64,000 nucleotides of DNA from Clostridia bacterium (GCA_017473085.1 JAFUNF010000021.1:62001-126000); one strand, 5' to 3'. Shown: positions 37,620 through 46,823, numbered from the stretch's first letter. Made by a program: numbers and translations. Notes: generated by a model from the letters alone, not told the origin.

Positions 37620-39173
37620 ATGAACAGAAAAGCTTTAAGAGATAAGATATTAGGGTGCTTTAATGGTAAAAACGTAGGTGGAACACTTGGTGCTCCCCTT
37701 GAAGGGAAAAATGGCTTTTTCGATATTGAATATTTTATTCAACCGAATATTGTGGGTAATCCCCAGCCCAATGATGACTTGGATTTGCAGATTTCATCAT
37801 TGAATGCCGTAAGAAGATTTGGAAGAAATGTTAATTCGGAAATTTTGGCTGAGTATTACAATATTTTTGTCAATCCCAGCTGGGCAGAATACGGAGTTGG
37901 TAAATCAAATTTAAGACGTGGTATTCCTACGCCAATATCTGGATATCATTCTAATAGCTATAAGGATAGCTGTGGCTCCTTTATTCGTAGTGAAATTTGG
38001 GCTTGCCTTTGCCCAGGTCATCCTGAAATTGCAACTCGATACGCATATTTTGATTCTTCAATCGACCACGCAGACGAGGGAACATACGGCGAGGTCTTTT
38101 GGACTGCTATGCAAAGCTCTGCTTTTGTAGAAAGCGATATTAAAAAGCTTATTGATATCGGACTTAGCTATATTCCTAAGGAAAGTGCCCTTTATAAGGG
38201 AATCACCTTAGTCAAAAACTGCTATGAAAATAAAAAGACCTATGAGGAAACAAGAGATATTATTTTTAAAGAGATTGCAGGTGCTTTTTCGTACCAACAC
38301 ACAAGGCTAAAGGATATTAAGCTTACAGAATACAAGCCAGCCCCTGCGGGGTTTGATGCTCCACAAAATATAGCAATTGCCATTATGGGCTTGCTATACG
38401 GAGAGGGTGATTTTGGAAAAAGCATGCTTCTTGCCGTCAACTGTGGGGAGGATGCCGACTGCTCGGCAGGAAGCTTAGCATCAACCTTGGGCATTATTCT
38501 TGGAAACTCTAAGCTTCCTGAAAAATGGATAAAGCCCATTAATGACGTTATTATTACTGCATCACTTAATACGTTAGATTTTGGTATGACTATGAATATA
38601 CCATTCTTCTTGCCTCATTCCACACAGGAATTGACAGATGAAATTATTCGATGTATTCCAAAAATGCTAACAGGCGATACGTATGATATAACCGACGAGG
38701 GCTTGATAGTATTTCCCAGCGATGATTTTTATTGCAAGGATACCGAAGACGTTTATTATAAAGGGGCATTTGGTAATAGAGGAAGTGAATATTTCAGCAC
38801 AACTCAGCTTATGAGCTTGCCTCATTATTCTATTTTTAAAGAGTTTTCTCTTTTTAAAATGGAAGCAATTTATGAAAACGATTTCTTTTTTGAAAACGGA
38901 AAGGAAACCTCTATCAAATTAAAAATTTACGACAATGGAGAGTCAAAAATTCAACATTGGCTTACCATTCGTGCATATACGTGTGATGGGGTAGAGGTAA
39001 AGGAAAGAGTTACTACTGCACCCTTGAGCAATTGCAATGGCGACGTAATAGAAAAGACCTTCCACATTCTGCCAACAAGGGTAGAGGGAGAAAAATTCGA
39101 TGTAGTTTTCGATATATCTATGGAAGGCCACGCAAGTATGAACTTGTTCAAGCTAAGCTTTTTTGCAAAATAA
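37620..39173 (+). CDS. ADP-ribosylglycohydrolase-fold protein
   Basis: The 517-residue protein begins with the family signature RDKILGCFNGKNVGGTLGAPLEG. It carries both metal-binding clusters of the ADP-ribosylglycohydrolase (DraG/ARH) fold: NDDLDLQ near residue 59 and NCGEDADCSAGSLASTLGIILG near 277. The C-terminal ~140 residues form an added beta domain not present in the core enzyme. Coupled to a glycosidase, a role in cleaving a sugar-linked substrate is as likely as protein de-ADP-ribosylation. It starts behind AAAGGAG, 24 bases after the glycosidase, and shares its transcript. Confidence 0.85.
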   Translation: MNRKALRDKILGCFNGKNVGGTLGAPLEGKNGFFDIEYFIQPNIVGNPQPNDDLDLQISSLNAVRRFGRNVNSEILAEYYNIFVNPSWAEYGVGKSNLRRGIPTPISGYHSNSYKDSCGSFIRSEIWACLCPGHPEIATRYAYFDSSIDHADEGTYGEVFWTAMQSSAFVESDIKKLIDIGLSYIPKESALYKGITLVKNCYENKKTYEETRDIIFKEIAGAFSYQHTRLKDIKLTEYKPAPAGFDAPQNIAIAIMGLLYGEGDFGKSMLLAVNCGEDADCSAGSLASTLGIILGNSKLPEKWIKPINDVIITASLNTLDFGMTMNIPFFLPHSTQELTDEIIRCIPKMLTGDTYDITDEGLIVFPSDDFYCKDTEDVYYKGAFGNRGSEYFSTTQLMSLPHYSIFKEFSLFKMEAIYENDFFFENGKETSIKLKIYDNGESKIQHWLTIRAYTCDGVEVKERVTTAPLSNCNGDVIEKTFHILPTRVEGEKFDVVFDISMEGHASMNLFKLSFFAK

Positions 39174-39189
39174 GCGTGCTATATATAAC

Positions 39190-39220
39190 AAAAAGGTTAC
39201 CCAAAACGAGTAACCTTTTT
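39190..39220. terminator. Bidirectional terminator between convergent genes
   Basis: AAAAAGGTTAC pairs with GTAACCTTTTT around a nine-base loop. It lies between the stops of the converging genes ending at 39173 (+) and 39225 (-) and can serve both. Confidence 0.88.
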
Positions 39221-39224
39221 CATT

Positions 39225-41558
39225 TTAATTTAATACTATACGCTTTGGAGCACGCCATACAGTAATTTTGGACGAAAGAAATTCTTTCTTCGAAAGTCCC
39301 TCAAGGTCTGCAAGGGAGTTTACCTCCTTGTCGCCCAAGCCTACGATTACGTCACAGGGCAAAATACCCTTTGCCGATGCATCTGCAAATTGGTCAACGT
39401 CTAAGACAAGCACGCCATTGTGACCTGCTGTTGCAAATGCTGACATTTCTCCGTCAGTTTCAATATTTTTAATCTTCATATCAAACAGGGTAATGATATT
39501 AGACTTGCTCCTTTTTTGACTTTGATTGATTTTCGGTAAAAGGGGAGTCCTTGCAAGCCTTTTAAGTGGCTCGTATCTTACGCCAAACTCACAAGGGAAG
39601 TCCTCAAACCCACGAATTTCTGGAGAAATCAGCCTGTAATCACTATGCTTTACATTTTTGAAAATGCACCTTGTTTTTATTGAGCCCTTATCCATACCTG
39701 TGATTTTTTCAAGCTCGTGTGCTTTTTTAATACCCTTTGTATTCCTTGAATGTAAAACGTTGAAATCAATGCTTTTTCCAAATCCGTGGTCCATTAATAT
39801 TGGCTGATATTCTGTGAAAATAATATTGTTTTCAACCACGTCCCCGCTATTTTCATACCAAACGTGCAGATGAACGGAGTTATTTACCATTATATTATTA
39901 TGAACGTATCTGCCAAAGCCCTCACGTAGCTTTATACCACCATTTAAGCATAAATTATTGTAAATTTCGTAATTTGATGAGCCATCGTCAAGGTCAATAT
40001 CCCAGCCTCTGTCACAACGGAATCTACTATTTCTTATAATAGTTTTGGAAATACAGTCAAGAGAGGCGTACTTGTAAATTTCGTTTTGTGCAAGGTCGGA
40101 CACGTGCCAGAATCTGTCTCTACCCCAAGAGTTAAAGCTACCGTGGTCGCCTGTTTCCTTAACCGTGTCAAACACATCGCATCCGTCAATTATATGACCA
40201 CCAAAGGTACCCTCGGAAATATTTATTCCTGCACGAGAAGCATCGTAAATGCTTGTATTTATAACATTAATACCATAAGACATTGAAATTTCAACACCAG
40301 TTGCTTGCTTTTCAACTATGCCAACGTGCTCAATTAAGCAGTTTTCAACAGTACAGCCCTTTGGGTATTCATTACTCTTAGGACCTCTTTTTTTGTCTAT
40401 ATCAAGAAAGCTTTGACTCTTGGTAGCCTCAAACAACGGACTTCTTACGGAGTTTGGCTTACCAACAAAGCAAACACCACTTGCCCCTAAGTCCTTGAAA
40501 TGACATTTTGAAATTGTAATATTACTGTTTTTGCCATCAACAAAAACACCATTTGTACCAATATCAAAAAGTGAGCATTTGGAAATGGAGCAGTCACTTG
40601 AATTTGTAAAATAAATCGCCCCACCTCTGTAAATGGTCCAGTCACTTCGTAAAAGTGGCTCGCTTGTGAGCATAAAGGTTCTTTTCGCACGTCTTATTTT
40701 AATATTTTCAATGGTTACGTTTTTGCATCCCTTAAATACAAAAAAGCTTGAGTTTACACAAATCTCAGCATTGTCTAAGCTATGCCCATTCTTTAAAATT
40801 ACGTAAACACGCTTGTTTTCCTTGTCAAAATACCATTCGCCAGGCTCAGTCATTTCCTCACGCACATTTTCAATGTACTTAAAATCGGAGTGCATACCCA
40901 TTTGTCTGTTATTTTGCCATCCGCCAATATAGGTAAGATTTCCGTTTTCGTCCTTGCCCGTTACCTCATAGGAAAAGCCACCCCAATTGTGTAGGTGCAT
41001 TGCGTGAATGTAAGCACCACGTGGGTTTTTCCACTCATCAGCCTTAGCCCTTGACAAAACCTCTCTTGAAAATCCACCAAAAATTCTTATATCGGGATTG
41101 TATTTAGGGAAGCGTGCCATTTGATATTTTTCATCGTTGATATAAAGTGCATCAGCATCATATTCAGTTCTTGCAGAGAATACGCCATTACCCTCATCTA
41201 CCCAGTTATCAATTTTTACACAGCCCTGTATAATGGTATTTTTTTCTCCACGTATCTCGATATTTTCACCCTTAACCAAAATCGCATCAGTCAAATTGTA
41301 AATACCATTTTTTAAACAAATAACTGTCTTTTCGCCCTCCTTGTGACAGGTAAAGCCCTTGGCTTTCTTGCTCTTGATTAACGATGAAAGCCTTGCATAA
41401 GATAACTTTTTCAGACACTCCTCACGACGTTTTGCCTCGCCTTTGTCTCCAAACACCTCAAAATAGCAAAGACCAGCAGGCAATTTTTTATAAAGAAGCT
41501 GTGAGCACACGCCAAAGCCGTATTTTTCCTCGCCCCAAGTTAAATAGGTATAAAACAT
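39225..41558 (-). CDS. Parallel beta-helix protein with GIY-YIG-like N-terminus and PDZ C-terminus
   Basis: I chose ATG 41558, which follows GAGGTGG; this gives 777 residues. Residues 1-65 look like a shortened GIY-YIG module of the UPF0213/YazA type: YTYL, then YGFG, then CYFEVFGDKGEAKRREECLKKLS, which matches that family's conserved end. The middle part that normally carries the catalytic arginine is missing. Residues ~85-660 form a right-handed parallel beta-helix with rung-like repeats (NITISKCHFKDLGASGV, SYGINVINTSIYD), as in pectate-lyase-like and alginate-epimerase-like enzymes. The last ~95 residues are a PDZ-like domain (GVLVLDVDQFADASAKGILPC). There is no signal peptide. Polysaccharide binding or cleavage is likely, substrate unknown. 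Confidence 0.82.
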   Translation of the reverse strand: MFYTYLTWGEEKYGFGVCSQLLYKKLPAGLCYFEVFGDKGEAKRREECLKKLSYARLSSLIKSKKAKGFTCHKEGEKTVICLKNGIYNLTDAILVKGENIEIRGEKNTIIQGCVKIDNWVDEGNGVFSARTEYDADALYINDEKYQMARFPKYNPDIRIFGGFSREVLSRAKADEWKNPRGAYIHAMHLHNWGGFSYEVTGKDENGNLTYIGGWQNNRQMGMHSDFKYIENVREEMTEPGEWYFDKENKRVYVILKNGHSLDNAEICVNSSFFVFKGCKNVTIENIKIRRAKRTFMLTSEPLLRSDWTIYRGGAIYFTNSSDCSISKCSLFDIGTNGVFVDGKNSNITISKCHFKDLGASGVCFVGKPNSVRSPLFEATKSQSFLDIDKKRGPKSNEYPKGCTVENCLIEHVGIVEKQATGVEISMSYGINVINTSIYDASRAGINISEGTFGGHIIDGCDVFDTVKETGDHGSFNSWGRDRFWHVSDLAQNEIYKYASLDCISKTIIRNSRFRCDRGWDIDLDDGSSNYEIYNNLCLNGGIKLREGFGRYVHNNIMVNNSVHLHVWYENSGDVVENNIIFTEYQPILMDHGFGKSIDFNVLHSRNTKGIKKAHELEKITGMDKGSIKTRCIFKNVKHSDYRLISPEIRGFEDFPCEFGVRYEPLKRLARTPLLPKINQSQKRSKSNIITLFDMKIKNIETDGEMSAFATAGHNGVLVLDVDQFADASAKGILPCDVIVGLGDKEVNSLADLEGLSKKEFLSSKITVWRAPKRIVLN

Positions 41559-41796
41559 AATCCACCTCAAATGCTTTTTTCATAATTATATCGCGACAGG
41601 CAAGGAAAGTCAATTATGCAAAGCAAATATTATTTAATTTTCTTGCTAATTCATATAGCATTTCTTGGATTGCATCAGCCTCGCCAAATTCGAAAGATAA
41701 TTAAAAAGCACACCTATGGCATTTTGCAAGAGCAAAACGCCATAGGTGTTTTTAACATTCAATGGAAACAAAGCATCAGACGTACTTATAAAGGCA
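41559..41796. other. Intergenic region with minus-strand coding scar
   Basis: Besides the terminator at 41710-41749, the minus strand around 41616-41690 reads as a short open stretch (FEFGEADAIQEMLYELARK, then a few residues and a stop at the end). It has no upstream part or ribosome site, so it is at most a gene remnant. Confidence 0.35.
41710..41749. terminator. Strong terminator after the collagen-like gene
   Basis: An interrupted 17-18 bp stem (ACACCTATGGC ... GCCATAGGTGT) is flanked by A-runs on the left and T-runs on the right, so it works in both directions. It lies 47 bases past the minus-strand collagen-like gene's stop. Confidence 0.88.
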
Positions 41797-43068
41797 CTAT
41801 CCTATTTGCGTTATCACAAGATGTGCAGATACAGGGCGAGTTCCGCCTGCAAGTGGAGTGATGGTAAGTGCTGCTGCATTGCCTGCAGGATTACGGACCG
41901 TCAAAACCGAATTGACTGCCGTGGTAGTTACGATAGCCATTCCCACGATCTGAGACGTTCCTGTGGCGCGACCTGCAACGGTATACGCTAAGTCTTGACC
42001 ATTCAAGGTCAGGATTAGCTGTCCTGCCTCGGTAACGCTGACCTGGAAGAGTATCTGATATGCTCCGATAGGTCCGAGATTGAAGGATGACGGACCGAGG
42101 CGCCCTATATTTGTGTTGGCGATTGGACCATTCTGAGGGAAGCTGACATCAGTGCCTGGAGCTACCGTTGCCGAGTTATCGGGTGGCATCAAGGCGTAAA
42201 AATCGGCATAGCTCAATACGCCTCCAGGGAGTCCCTGTGGACCTTGTGCACCCGTATCACCAGCAGGACCCTGAGGACCGACAGGGCCTTGTGGACCTGC
42301 GGGACCCGTAGCACCTACGGGACCTTGAGGACCTGTGGGACCTGTATCACCTGCAGGACCTTGTGGTCCAGTAGGACCTTGAGGACCAACAGGACCTTGA
42401 AGACCTTGAGGCCCCTGTGGACCAATGGCGCCAGTTTCACCAACAGGACCTTGAGGACCAATAGGACCAGTAGCACCTGTGGGACCTATGGGACCCTGTG
42501 GGCCTGTATCACCTGCGGGACCTTGAGGACCAACGGGACCTTGTGGACCTGTGGGACCAATTGCGCCCGTCGGACCTTGAGGACCTGCTGGACCTACATC
42601 ACCTACGGGACCTTGTGCACCAACAGGACCTTGTGGACCAATAGGACCTATCGGACCTTGTGGACCCTCGGGACCTTGTGCTCCTGTATCACCTGCGGGA
42701 CCTTGAGGACCTATGGGACCTTGCGCACCTTGTGCACCTGCAGGACCCTGTGGACCTTGTGCTCCTGTATCACCTGTGGCACCCTGTGGACCGATAGGAC
42801 CTCTCGGACCAGTTGGACCTTGTGGACCTATAGGACCTCGTGGACCTGTTGGACCTTGAGGACCAATGGGACCTCTCGGACCTATGGGACCTTGTGGACC
42901 CTCGGGACCTGGGGGACAGACTACGCACGGATTTTTATCTTTATCGTGACAATCGTCACATTCATCACAGCAATTCTGCTGATTGTTACTGTTATTTTGG
43001 TTGTCGTTTTGACAGTTGTTGCAATAGCGATCGTTGGTACTTCGCATAAATGGATTTTGTCTGCTCAT
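41797..43068 (-). CDS. BclA-like collagen-repeat surface protein
   Basis: The 423-residue protein has three parts. Residues 1-50 are Asn/Asp-rich with several Cys residues ([16 protein letters not shown]). About 230 residues of uninterrupted G-P-x / G-x-x triplets follow ([26 protein letters not shown]) and form a collagen triple helix. The last ~135 residues are a BclA-type C-terminal trimerising domain ([15 protein letters not shown] ... [16 protein letters not shown] ... [19 protein letters not shown]). Such proteins make hair-like filaments on exosporia or cell surfaces. An AAAGGAGG site precedes the start. The DNA is clearly more GC-rich than its neighbours, partly forced by Gly/Pro codons, and its C-terminal part is also GC-rich, which hints at transfer. 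Confidence 0.92.
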   Translation of the reverse strand: MSRQNPFMRSTNDRYCNNCQNDNQNNSNNQQNCCDECDDCHDKDKNPCVVCPPGPEGPQGPIGPRGPIGPQGPTGPRGPIGPQGPTGPRGPIGPQGATGDTGAQGPQGPAGAQGAQGPIGPQGPAGDTGAQGPEGPQGPIGPIGPQGPVGAQGPVGDVGPAGPQGPTGAIGPTGPQGPVGPQGPAGDTGPQGPIGPTGATGPIGPQGPVGETGAIGPQGPQGLQGPVGPQGPTGPQGPAGDTGPTGPQGPVGATGPAGPQGPVGPQGPAGDTGAQGPQGLPGGVLSYADFYALMPPDNSATVAPGTDVSFPQNGPIANTNIGRLGPSSFNLGPIGAYQILFQVSVTEAGQLILTLNGQDLAYTVAGRATGTSQIVGMAIVTTTAVNSVLTVRNPAGNAAALTITPLAGGTRPVSAHLVITQIG

Positions 43069-43097
43069 AAAATTACCTCCTTTGTAGATTTTGGTGA

Positions 43098-43110
43098 AGC
43101 ACCATTACAT
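43098..43110 (-). promoter_or_regulatory. Possible sporulation-type -10 box
   Basis: On the minus strand, upstream of the collagen-like gene, lies GCATATAATG. CATATAAT resembles sigma-E/sigma-K -10 boxes, and no good sigma-A -35 is seen 17 bases before it. This would suit an exosporium protein. The call is tentative. Confidence 0.3.
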
Positions 43111-43156
43111 TATATGCTGTTTTTTGACGGATAGATACTAACCCTATAAAAGTGAA

Positions 43157-43185
43157 AAGGCTGACCAATACAAACAGTCAGCCTT
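43157..43185 (-). terminator. Hairpin with minus-strand T-run
   Basis: AAGGCTGAC pairs with GTCAGCCTT. On the minus strand it continues CCTTTTCACTTTT, so it could stop leftward transcription arriving before the collagen-like gene. No gene feeding it is visible in 43190-43300. Confidence 0.5.
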
Positions 43186-43309
43186 CAAAAAATACGGTGT
43201 AGTCAAAGAAAAACACCTTGAAGTTCTGTGCCATAAGGCTTTATATTTCCTTGAGAAATCGCAAAAACAAGAAGAAGTGTGAAATTGGGGTGTGTTTATT
43301 CAAATTTGG

Positions 43310-43338
43310 TTGTATTTGAATTTAATCTATGATATAAT
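43310..43338 (+). promoter_or_regulatory. Promoter of the TIM-barrel glycosidase-like gene
   Basis: TTGTAT (43310-43315) and TATAAT (43333-43338) have a 17-base spacer and lie 35 bases before the start codon. Confidence 0.78.
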
Positions 43339-43372
43339 TCAAAAAAGCAATCAAACTAAAGGAGGCTGAAAT

Positions 43373-45391
43373 ATGGAAAAGCAGGGATATATTCTTAGAT
43401 ATTATCTACCTCTAAAACCTCATTTTGACGAGGAATACACTGAAAAAAGATTTACCCAATTGATAGATTTTTGCAAACGAACATCAGTAGGTGCGGTTAT
43501 GTTTTATGTCGCACTCGATCCAAATTGGTATTATATGCCCGATACTGTTGAATATGCAAGGCAAAACAAGGAACAGATGCTTCCATATATTAAGCGTCTG
43601 CGTGAGGCAGGAATAAGCTATCAGCTCAATTTTCAAAATCTTCTCGGCTCAACTCTTGGAGGCGTTGATTTTACATCGGTATTTAATTGGGAAATGCTTG
43701 TTGATCACAGAGGGCGCAAGAGCCTTGGCTGTGGGTGTCCAATAGGAGAAAACTTTAGAGAGCAAGCAGGTCAGCGTCTACGAATATGGGCAGAAACAAA
43801 GCCTGATGTTATCTGGATAGACGACGATTTTCGATATCACAATCACGGCACTCAAATATTTGCAAGGATAGACGGTGAAGGCTGGTATAACGATTATTAT
43901 TGCTTTTGCGACGATCATTTGCGTCTATTCAATGAAAAATATAAAGAATCATATGACCAAAAAGAGCTTATTTGCCTAATGACTAAATGTGGAGAACCAC
44001 TTGATATAAGAAAAAAATATCTTGATTTTCTTGGTGAAACGATAGCTGAGACCGCCGATTGGGTAAGGCGTACTGTACAGACTATAAGCCCCGAAACACG
44101 CATAGCACAAATGACAAGTGTGCCTGATGTTCACTCTGCCGAGGGTCGAGATTGGAACAGCTTTCTTTGTTCGCTATCTGGGAAATATCCTCCTATTATA
44201 AGAGCACATTTTGGTCCCTATAAGGAGGGCGACCCACGTGATTTTGTAGAATGCTATCGAATGCTATCGCAGACTATGGTTCAGATACATTCAAATTATC
44301 AGGGGAAGGTTGAATATTGCCCAGAGGTGGAAAATACACGCTTTACAGTATGGTCAAAATCAATGGCGTCAACAGCTTTCCAGCTTCGTCTTTCGGCATT
44401 TATGGGATGTAAGAATATCACTCTGTCGCTTTATGACCTTGATGGTGGAGCTCTTTGCGACGAGCCTGCTTATGAAAAAATGCTTATCAAAGAAAAGCCA
44501 TATCTTGATAAGCTTGTAGCTCTTGGACTGGGTGATGCAGTCGAGGAGGGAGTGATTATTCCCATTTCACAAAGTAGCGCAAAGAATTATCATATGAGAA
44601 ATGGTGACAGCTATGAAACACTTGGTGGTAAGGATAGATATATTGATAAATATTTATTGCGTATGGGTATCCCGTGCTGTTATCTGCCACCCGAAAAAAT
44701 ATGTAATGGTATAGTTGCACTTGATAGCTATTCGGCGGGCTTCTTAAGTGACGAAAAGCTAAACGAGATATTATCTGGAGCAGTGCTTATTGATGGTGGA
44801 GCAGCAAGAACACTTGTCGAACGTGGCTTTGGTGATAAGATAGGCATAAAAACACTGAAAAAACAGAATGTATTTGTCAACGCAGAAATTTTCGCATCTC
44901 AAAAGCGTATTGATGGTACATATATTCGTGTTCCTTCAAGGATACCGTTTGGCTGTTGGTTTGATATGGAGCTCAATCCAAAAGTGCAAAAATTGTCTGA
45001 ATTTCTGACTCCTGACGGCAAGAAGCATCCTGCACTTGTGTGCTTTGAAAACAATATGGGTGGTAAGGTCGTTACCTATCCTGCGATAAATGACTTTGGC
45101 GATGGATTTTTTACGCATCACAGAGTCAAAGCCTTCAAGGAGGTCTTAAGAACACTATCTCCGTCCTTGCCACAAATTGATTGCCACAGTTATACACTTG
45201 CTGTAGTAAAAAGAGCAAAAAATGGTGACAGATATTATTTTATTGCAAATCTTTCTACCGATACAGTTGATGAAATAAACATCAATGGTAAAGCCTTCAA
45301 ATGCACAATGAACACTTATGGTACAGTAGTAGTTAAAGAAAAAGACGGTAGTGTGGTGAAAGAATGGCAAAAGGGCTACTCCATGATATAA
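43373..45391 (+). CDS. TIM-barrel glycoside-hydrolase-like protein
   Basis: The 672-residue cytoplasmic protein has no signal peptide. The first ~400 residues alternate helices and strands like a TIM barrel: SVGAVMFYVALDPNWYY near 40, KPDVIWIDDDFRYHNHG near 143, VEYCPEVENTRF near 315 and KNITLSLYDLDGG near 348. The acidic residues in DDDF and PEVEN are plausible catalytic positions. The second half resembles the beta/alpha and beta domains that follow the barrel in GH42-like enzymes. I cannot assign a GH family. It starts after AAAGGAGG and is a single-gene unit with a good promoter. Sugar hydrolysis is likely; the substrate is unknown. Confidence 0.7.
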   Translation: MEKQGYILRYYLPLKPHFDEEYTEKRFTQLIDFCKRTSVGAVMFYVALDPNWYYMPDTVEYARQNKEQMLPYIKRLREAGISYQLNFQNLLGSTLGGVDFTSVFNWEMLVDHRGRKSLGCGCPIGENFREQAGQRLRIWAETKPDVIWIDDDFRYHNHGTQIFARIDGEGWYNDYYCFCDDHLRLFNEKYKESYDQKELICLMTKCGEPLDIRKKYLDFLGETIAETADWVRRTVQTISPETRIAQMTSVPDVHSAEGRDWNSFLCSLSGKYPPIIRAHFGPYKEGDPRDFVECYRMLSQTMVQIHSNYQGKVEYCPEVENTRFTVWSKSMASTAFQLRLSAFMGCKNITLSLYDLDGGALCDEPAYEKMLIKEKPYLDKLVALGLGDAVEEGVIIPISQSSAKNYHMRNGDSYETLGGKDRYIDKYLLRMGIPCCYLPPEKICNGIVALDSYSAGFLSDEKLNEILSGAVLIDGGAARTLVERGFGDKIGIKTLKKQNVFVNAEIFASQKRIDGTYIRVPSRIPFGCWFDMELNPKVQKLSEFLTPDGKKHPALVCFENNMGGKVVTYPAINDFGDGFFTHHRVKAFKEVLRTLSPSLPQIDCHSYTLAVVKRAKNGDRYYFIANLSTDTVDEININGKAFKCTMNTYGTVVVKEKDGSVVKEWQKGYSMI

Positions 45392-45407
45392 TCCCCTTAG
45401 TGTAGTC

Positions 45408-45638
45408 TTGAAAACTTTTTTGTTTTTCAAGTGTCATATCATATTCAAAGCCTTTACCGAGCTTTTGTCAAAGAAGCATTATAATCAAATAACAGTAGTT
45501 GAAATTATTGACAGGGCTGATGTTGGCAGAGCAACATCTATGCTCATTTTGAAACCAAGGATTTTTTGCTTAGGGAGTTCTGACACTAAAAAAGACAAAA
45601 TGATTGAAATCACGAGCTTGCTCCATACATTTGTCTAA
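45408..45638 (+). pseudogene. TetR-family regulator remnant with frameshift
   Basis: The first part reads as a TetR N-terminal DNA-binding domain: AFTELLSKKHYNQITVVEII, then DRADVGRAT. The expected continuation (F)YAHFETKDFLLREF appears in another frame from about 45538 and then stops, so one base is missing at the ATF/Y position. No ligand-binding domain follows. The next coding sequence is the superoxide reductase with its own promoter. It is a dead fragment, although a sequencing error at one base cannot be excluded; even then the protein would be truncated. Confidence 0.8.
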
Positions 45639-45644
45639 AAACAC

Positions 45645-45673
45645 TTGATGTATTTATAAAATTATGATATAAT
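45645..45673 (+). promoter_or_regulatory. Promoter of the superoxide reductase-ferritin pair
   Basis: TTGATG (45645-45650) and TATAAT (45668-45673) have a 17-base spacer. It lies 27 bases before the start codon, with TTTGGAGG as ribosome site. Confidence 0.82.
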
Positions 45674-45700
45674 AAAGAAAAAATTTGGAGGTAGTCTAAA

Positions 45701-46084
45701 ATGTGTGATAACAATAAGTTCTATGTTTGCGAGCACTGTGGCAATCTGATCGGAATGATCCACGATGCAGGTGTTCCTATGATGTGCTGTGGTCAGAAAA
45801 TGACCAAGATTGAGCCTGGCACTGTTGAAGCAAGCCATGAGAAACACATTCCAGTTGTTTCCGTTGAAGGAAACGCTGTAACCGTTAAGATCGGTTCTGT
45901 CGAGCATCCTATGGTAGAGGAGCACAGCATTCTTTGGGTATATCTTCAGACAGACAAGGGTGGACAGCGTAAGTGCCTTGAGGTTGGAAAGGCTCCAGTT
46001 GTGACCTTTGCTCTCGCCGATGAGAAGCCCGTAGCAGCATACGCATACTGTAATCTCCACGGCTTGTGGAAATCAGAAATATGA
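45701..46084 (+). CDS. dfx: Desulfoferrodoxin (superoxide reductase)
   Basis: The 127-residue protein has the normal length and both iron sites. The desulforedoxin-type site I has Cys10, Cys13, Cys29 and Cys30 (CEHC, CC). The catalytic site II has His49 in EKHIP, His69 and His75, Cys117 and His120 (CNLHG). Glu47 of the EKH motif is present. The enzyme reduces superoxide to hydrogen peroxide without making oxygen, a typical anaerobe defence. It is transcribed with the ferritin 17 bases downstream, which would store the iron released under oxidative stress. Codons look more GC-rich at third positions than in the surrounding genes. Confidence 0.97.
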   Translation: MCDNNKFYVCEHCGNLIGMIHDAGVPMMCCGQKMTKIEPGTVEASHEKHIPVVSVEGNAVTVKIGSVEHPMVEEHSILWVYLQTDKGGQRKCLEVGKAPVVTFALADEKPVAAYAYCNLHGLWKSEI

Positions 46085-46101
46085 AAAGGAGAAAAAATAC
46101 A

Positions 46102-46611
46102 ATGAACGAAAAAGTACATGAACTATTAAACAGCCAAATTAACAAGGAGTTTTATTCTGCATATCTTTATCTTGATTTCTCAAATTACTTTGAGGATGCG
46201 GGACTTGATGGCTTTGCAAACTGGTATAAGATTCAGGCACAGGAGGAGCGTGACCACGCAATGCTGTTCTATCAGTACCTCCAGAATGAAAATCAGAAGG
46301 TAACGCTTGAAGCAATCGCAAAGCCCGACAAGATATTTACTTGTCATATGGATGTTCTCAAGGCAGGACTTGAGCACGAGAAATACGTTACCTCGCTGAT
46401 CAACGATATCTATGCGGCAGCATACGAGGTAAAGGACTTCCGTACCATGCAGTTCCTTGACTGGTTCGTAAAGGAGCAGGGCGAGGAGGAGACCAACGCC
46501 AACGATATGATCACCAAGATGGAGCTGTTCGGCTCCGATCCCAAGAGCCTCTATATGCTCAATCAGGAGCTTGCGGCAAGAGTTTATAGTGCACCCTCAT
46601 TGGTGCTTTAA
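46102..46611 (+). CDS. ftnA: Bacterial non-heme ferritin
   Basis: ATG 46102, behind AAAAGGAG, gives 169 residues, the standard ferritin length; the frame opens further upstream without a site. Ferroxidase residues are present: Glu16 in NKEFYSAYLY, Glu49 and His52 in EERDHA, Glu in LEHEKYV, and the Glu-rich KEQGEEE. It should form a 24-subunit cage that oxidises and stores iron in the cytoplasm. It follows the superoxide reductase on the same transcript. Part of the gene (46380-46570) is markedly richer in G and C at third positions than the neighbours, suggesting that the pair was acquired. Confidence 0.96.
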   Translation: MNEKVHELLNSQINKEFYSAYLYLDFSNYFEDAGLDGFANWYKIQAQEERDHAMLFYQYLQNENQKVTLEAIAKPDKIFTCHMDVLKAGLEHEKYVTSLINDIYAAAYEVKDFRTMQFLDWFVKEQGEEETNANDMITKMELFGSDPKSLYMLNQELAARVYSAPSLVL

Positions 46612-46651
46612 TGCTCAAGAAATAGAACAAAAGCTTAAAATACGTATGTGA

Positions 46652-46818
46652 GCTTGCGACTGGAAATACTATGAAGCAGTTGGTGATCCCAATAACGAAT
46701 TTGCTTCTGTCACCAAGCTCGAGTATCTTCCCGAGGTCTTTCGTGCCCTCCTTGCAGAGTAGTCAAGGACATATTCTCGAAAGCCGAAATCGCCAAGCTC
46801 AAAAAACAAAACGCATAA
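46652..46818 (+). pseudogene. Unidentified 3' gene remnant with frameshift
   Basis: After an in-frame TGA, 46655-46762 reads CDWKYYEAVGDPNNEFASVT... through LPEVFRALLAE to a stop. The next frame continues VKDIFSKAEIAKLKKQNA to a stop at 46818. Together they look like the C-terminus of one protein interrupted by a one-base shift and lacking its 5' part. Base composition resembles that of the superoxide reductase-ferritin pair. I do not recognise the family. Confidence 0.5.
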
Positions 46819-46823
46819 AAACA

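Noticed and set aside
42244-43134. Long plus-strand frame with Thr/Cys/Arg/Leu repeats
   Set aside because: It is the antisense of the collagen triplet array; the repeats follow from the Gly-Pro codons and there is no ribosome site.
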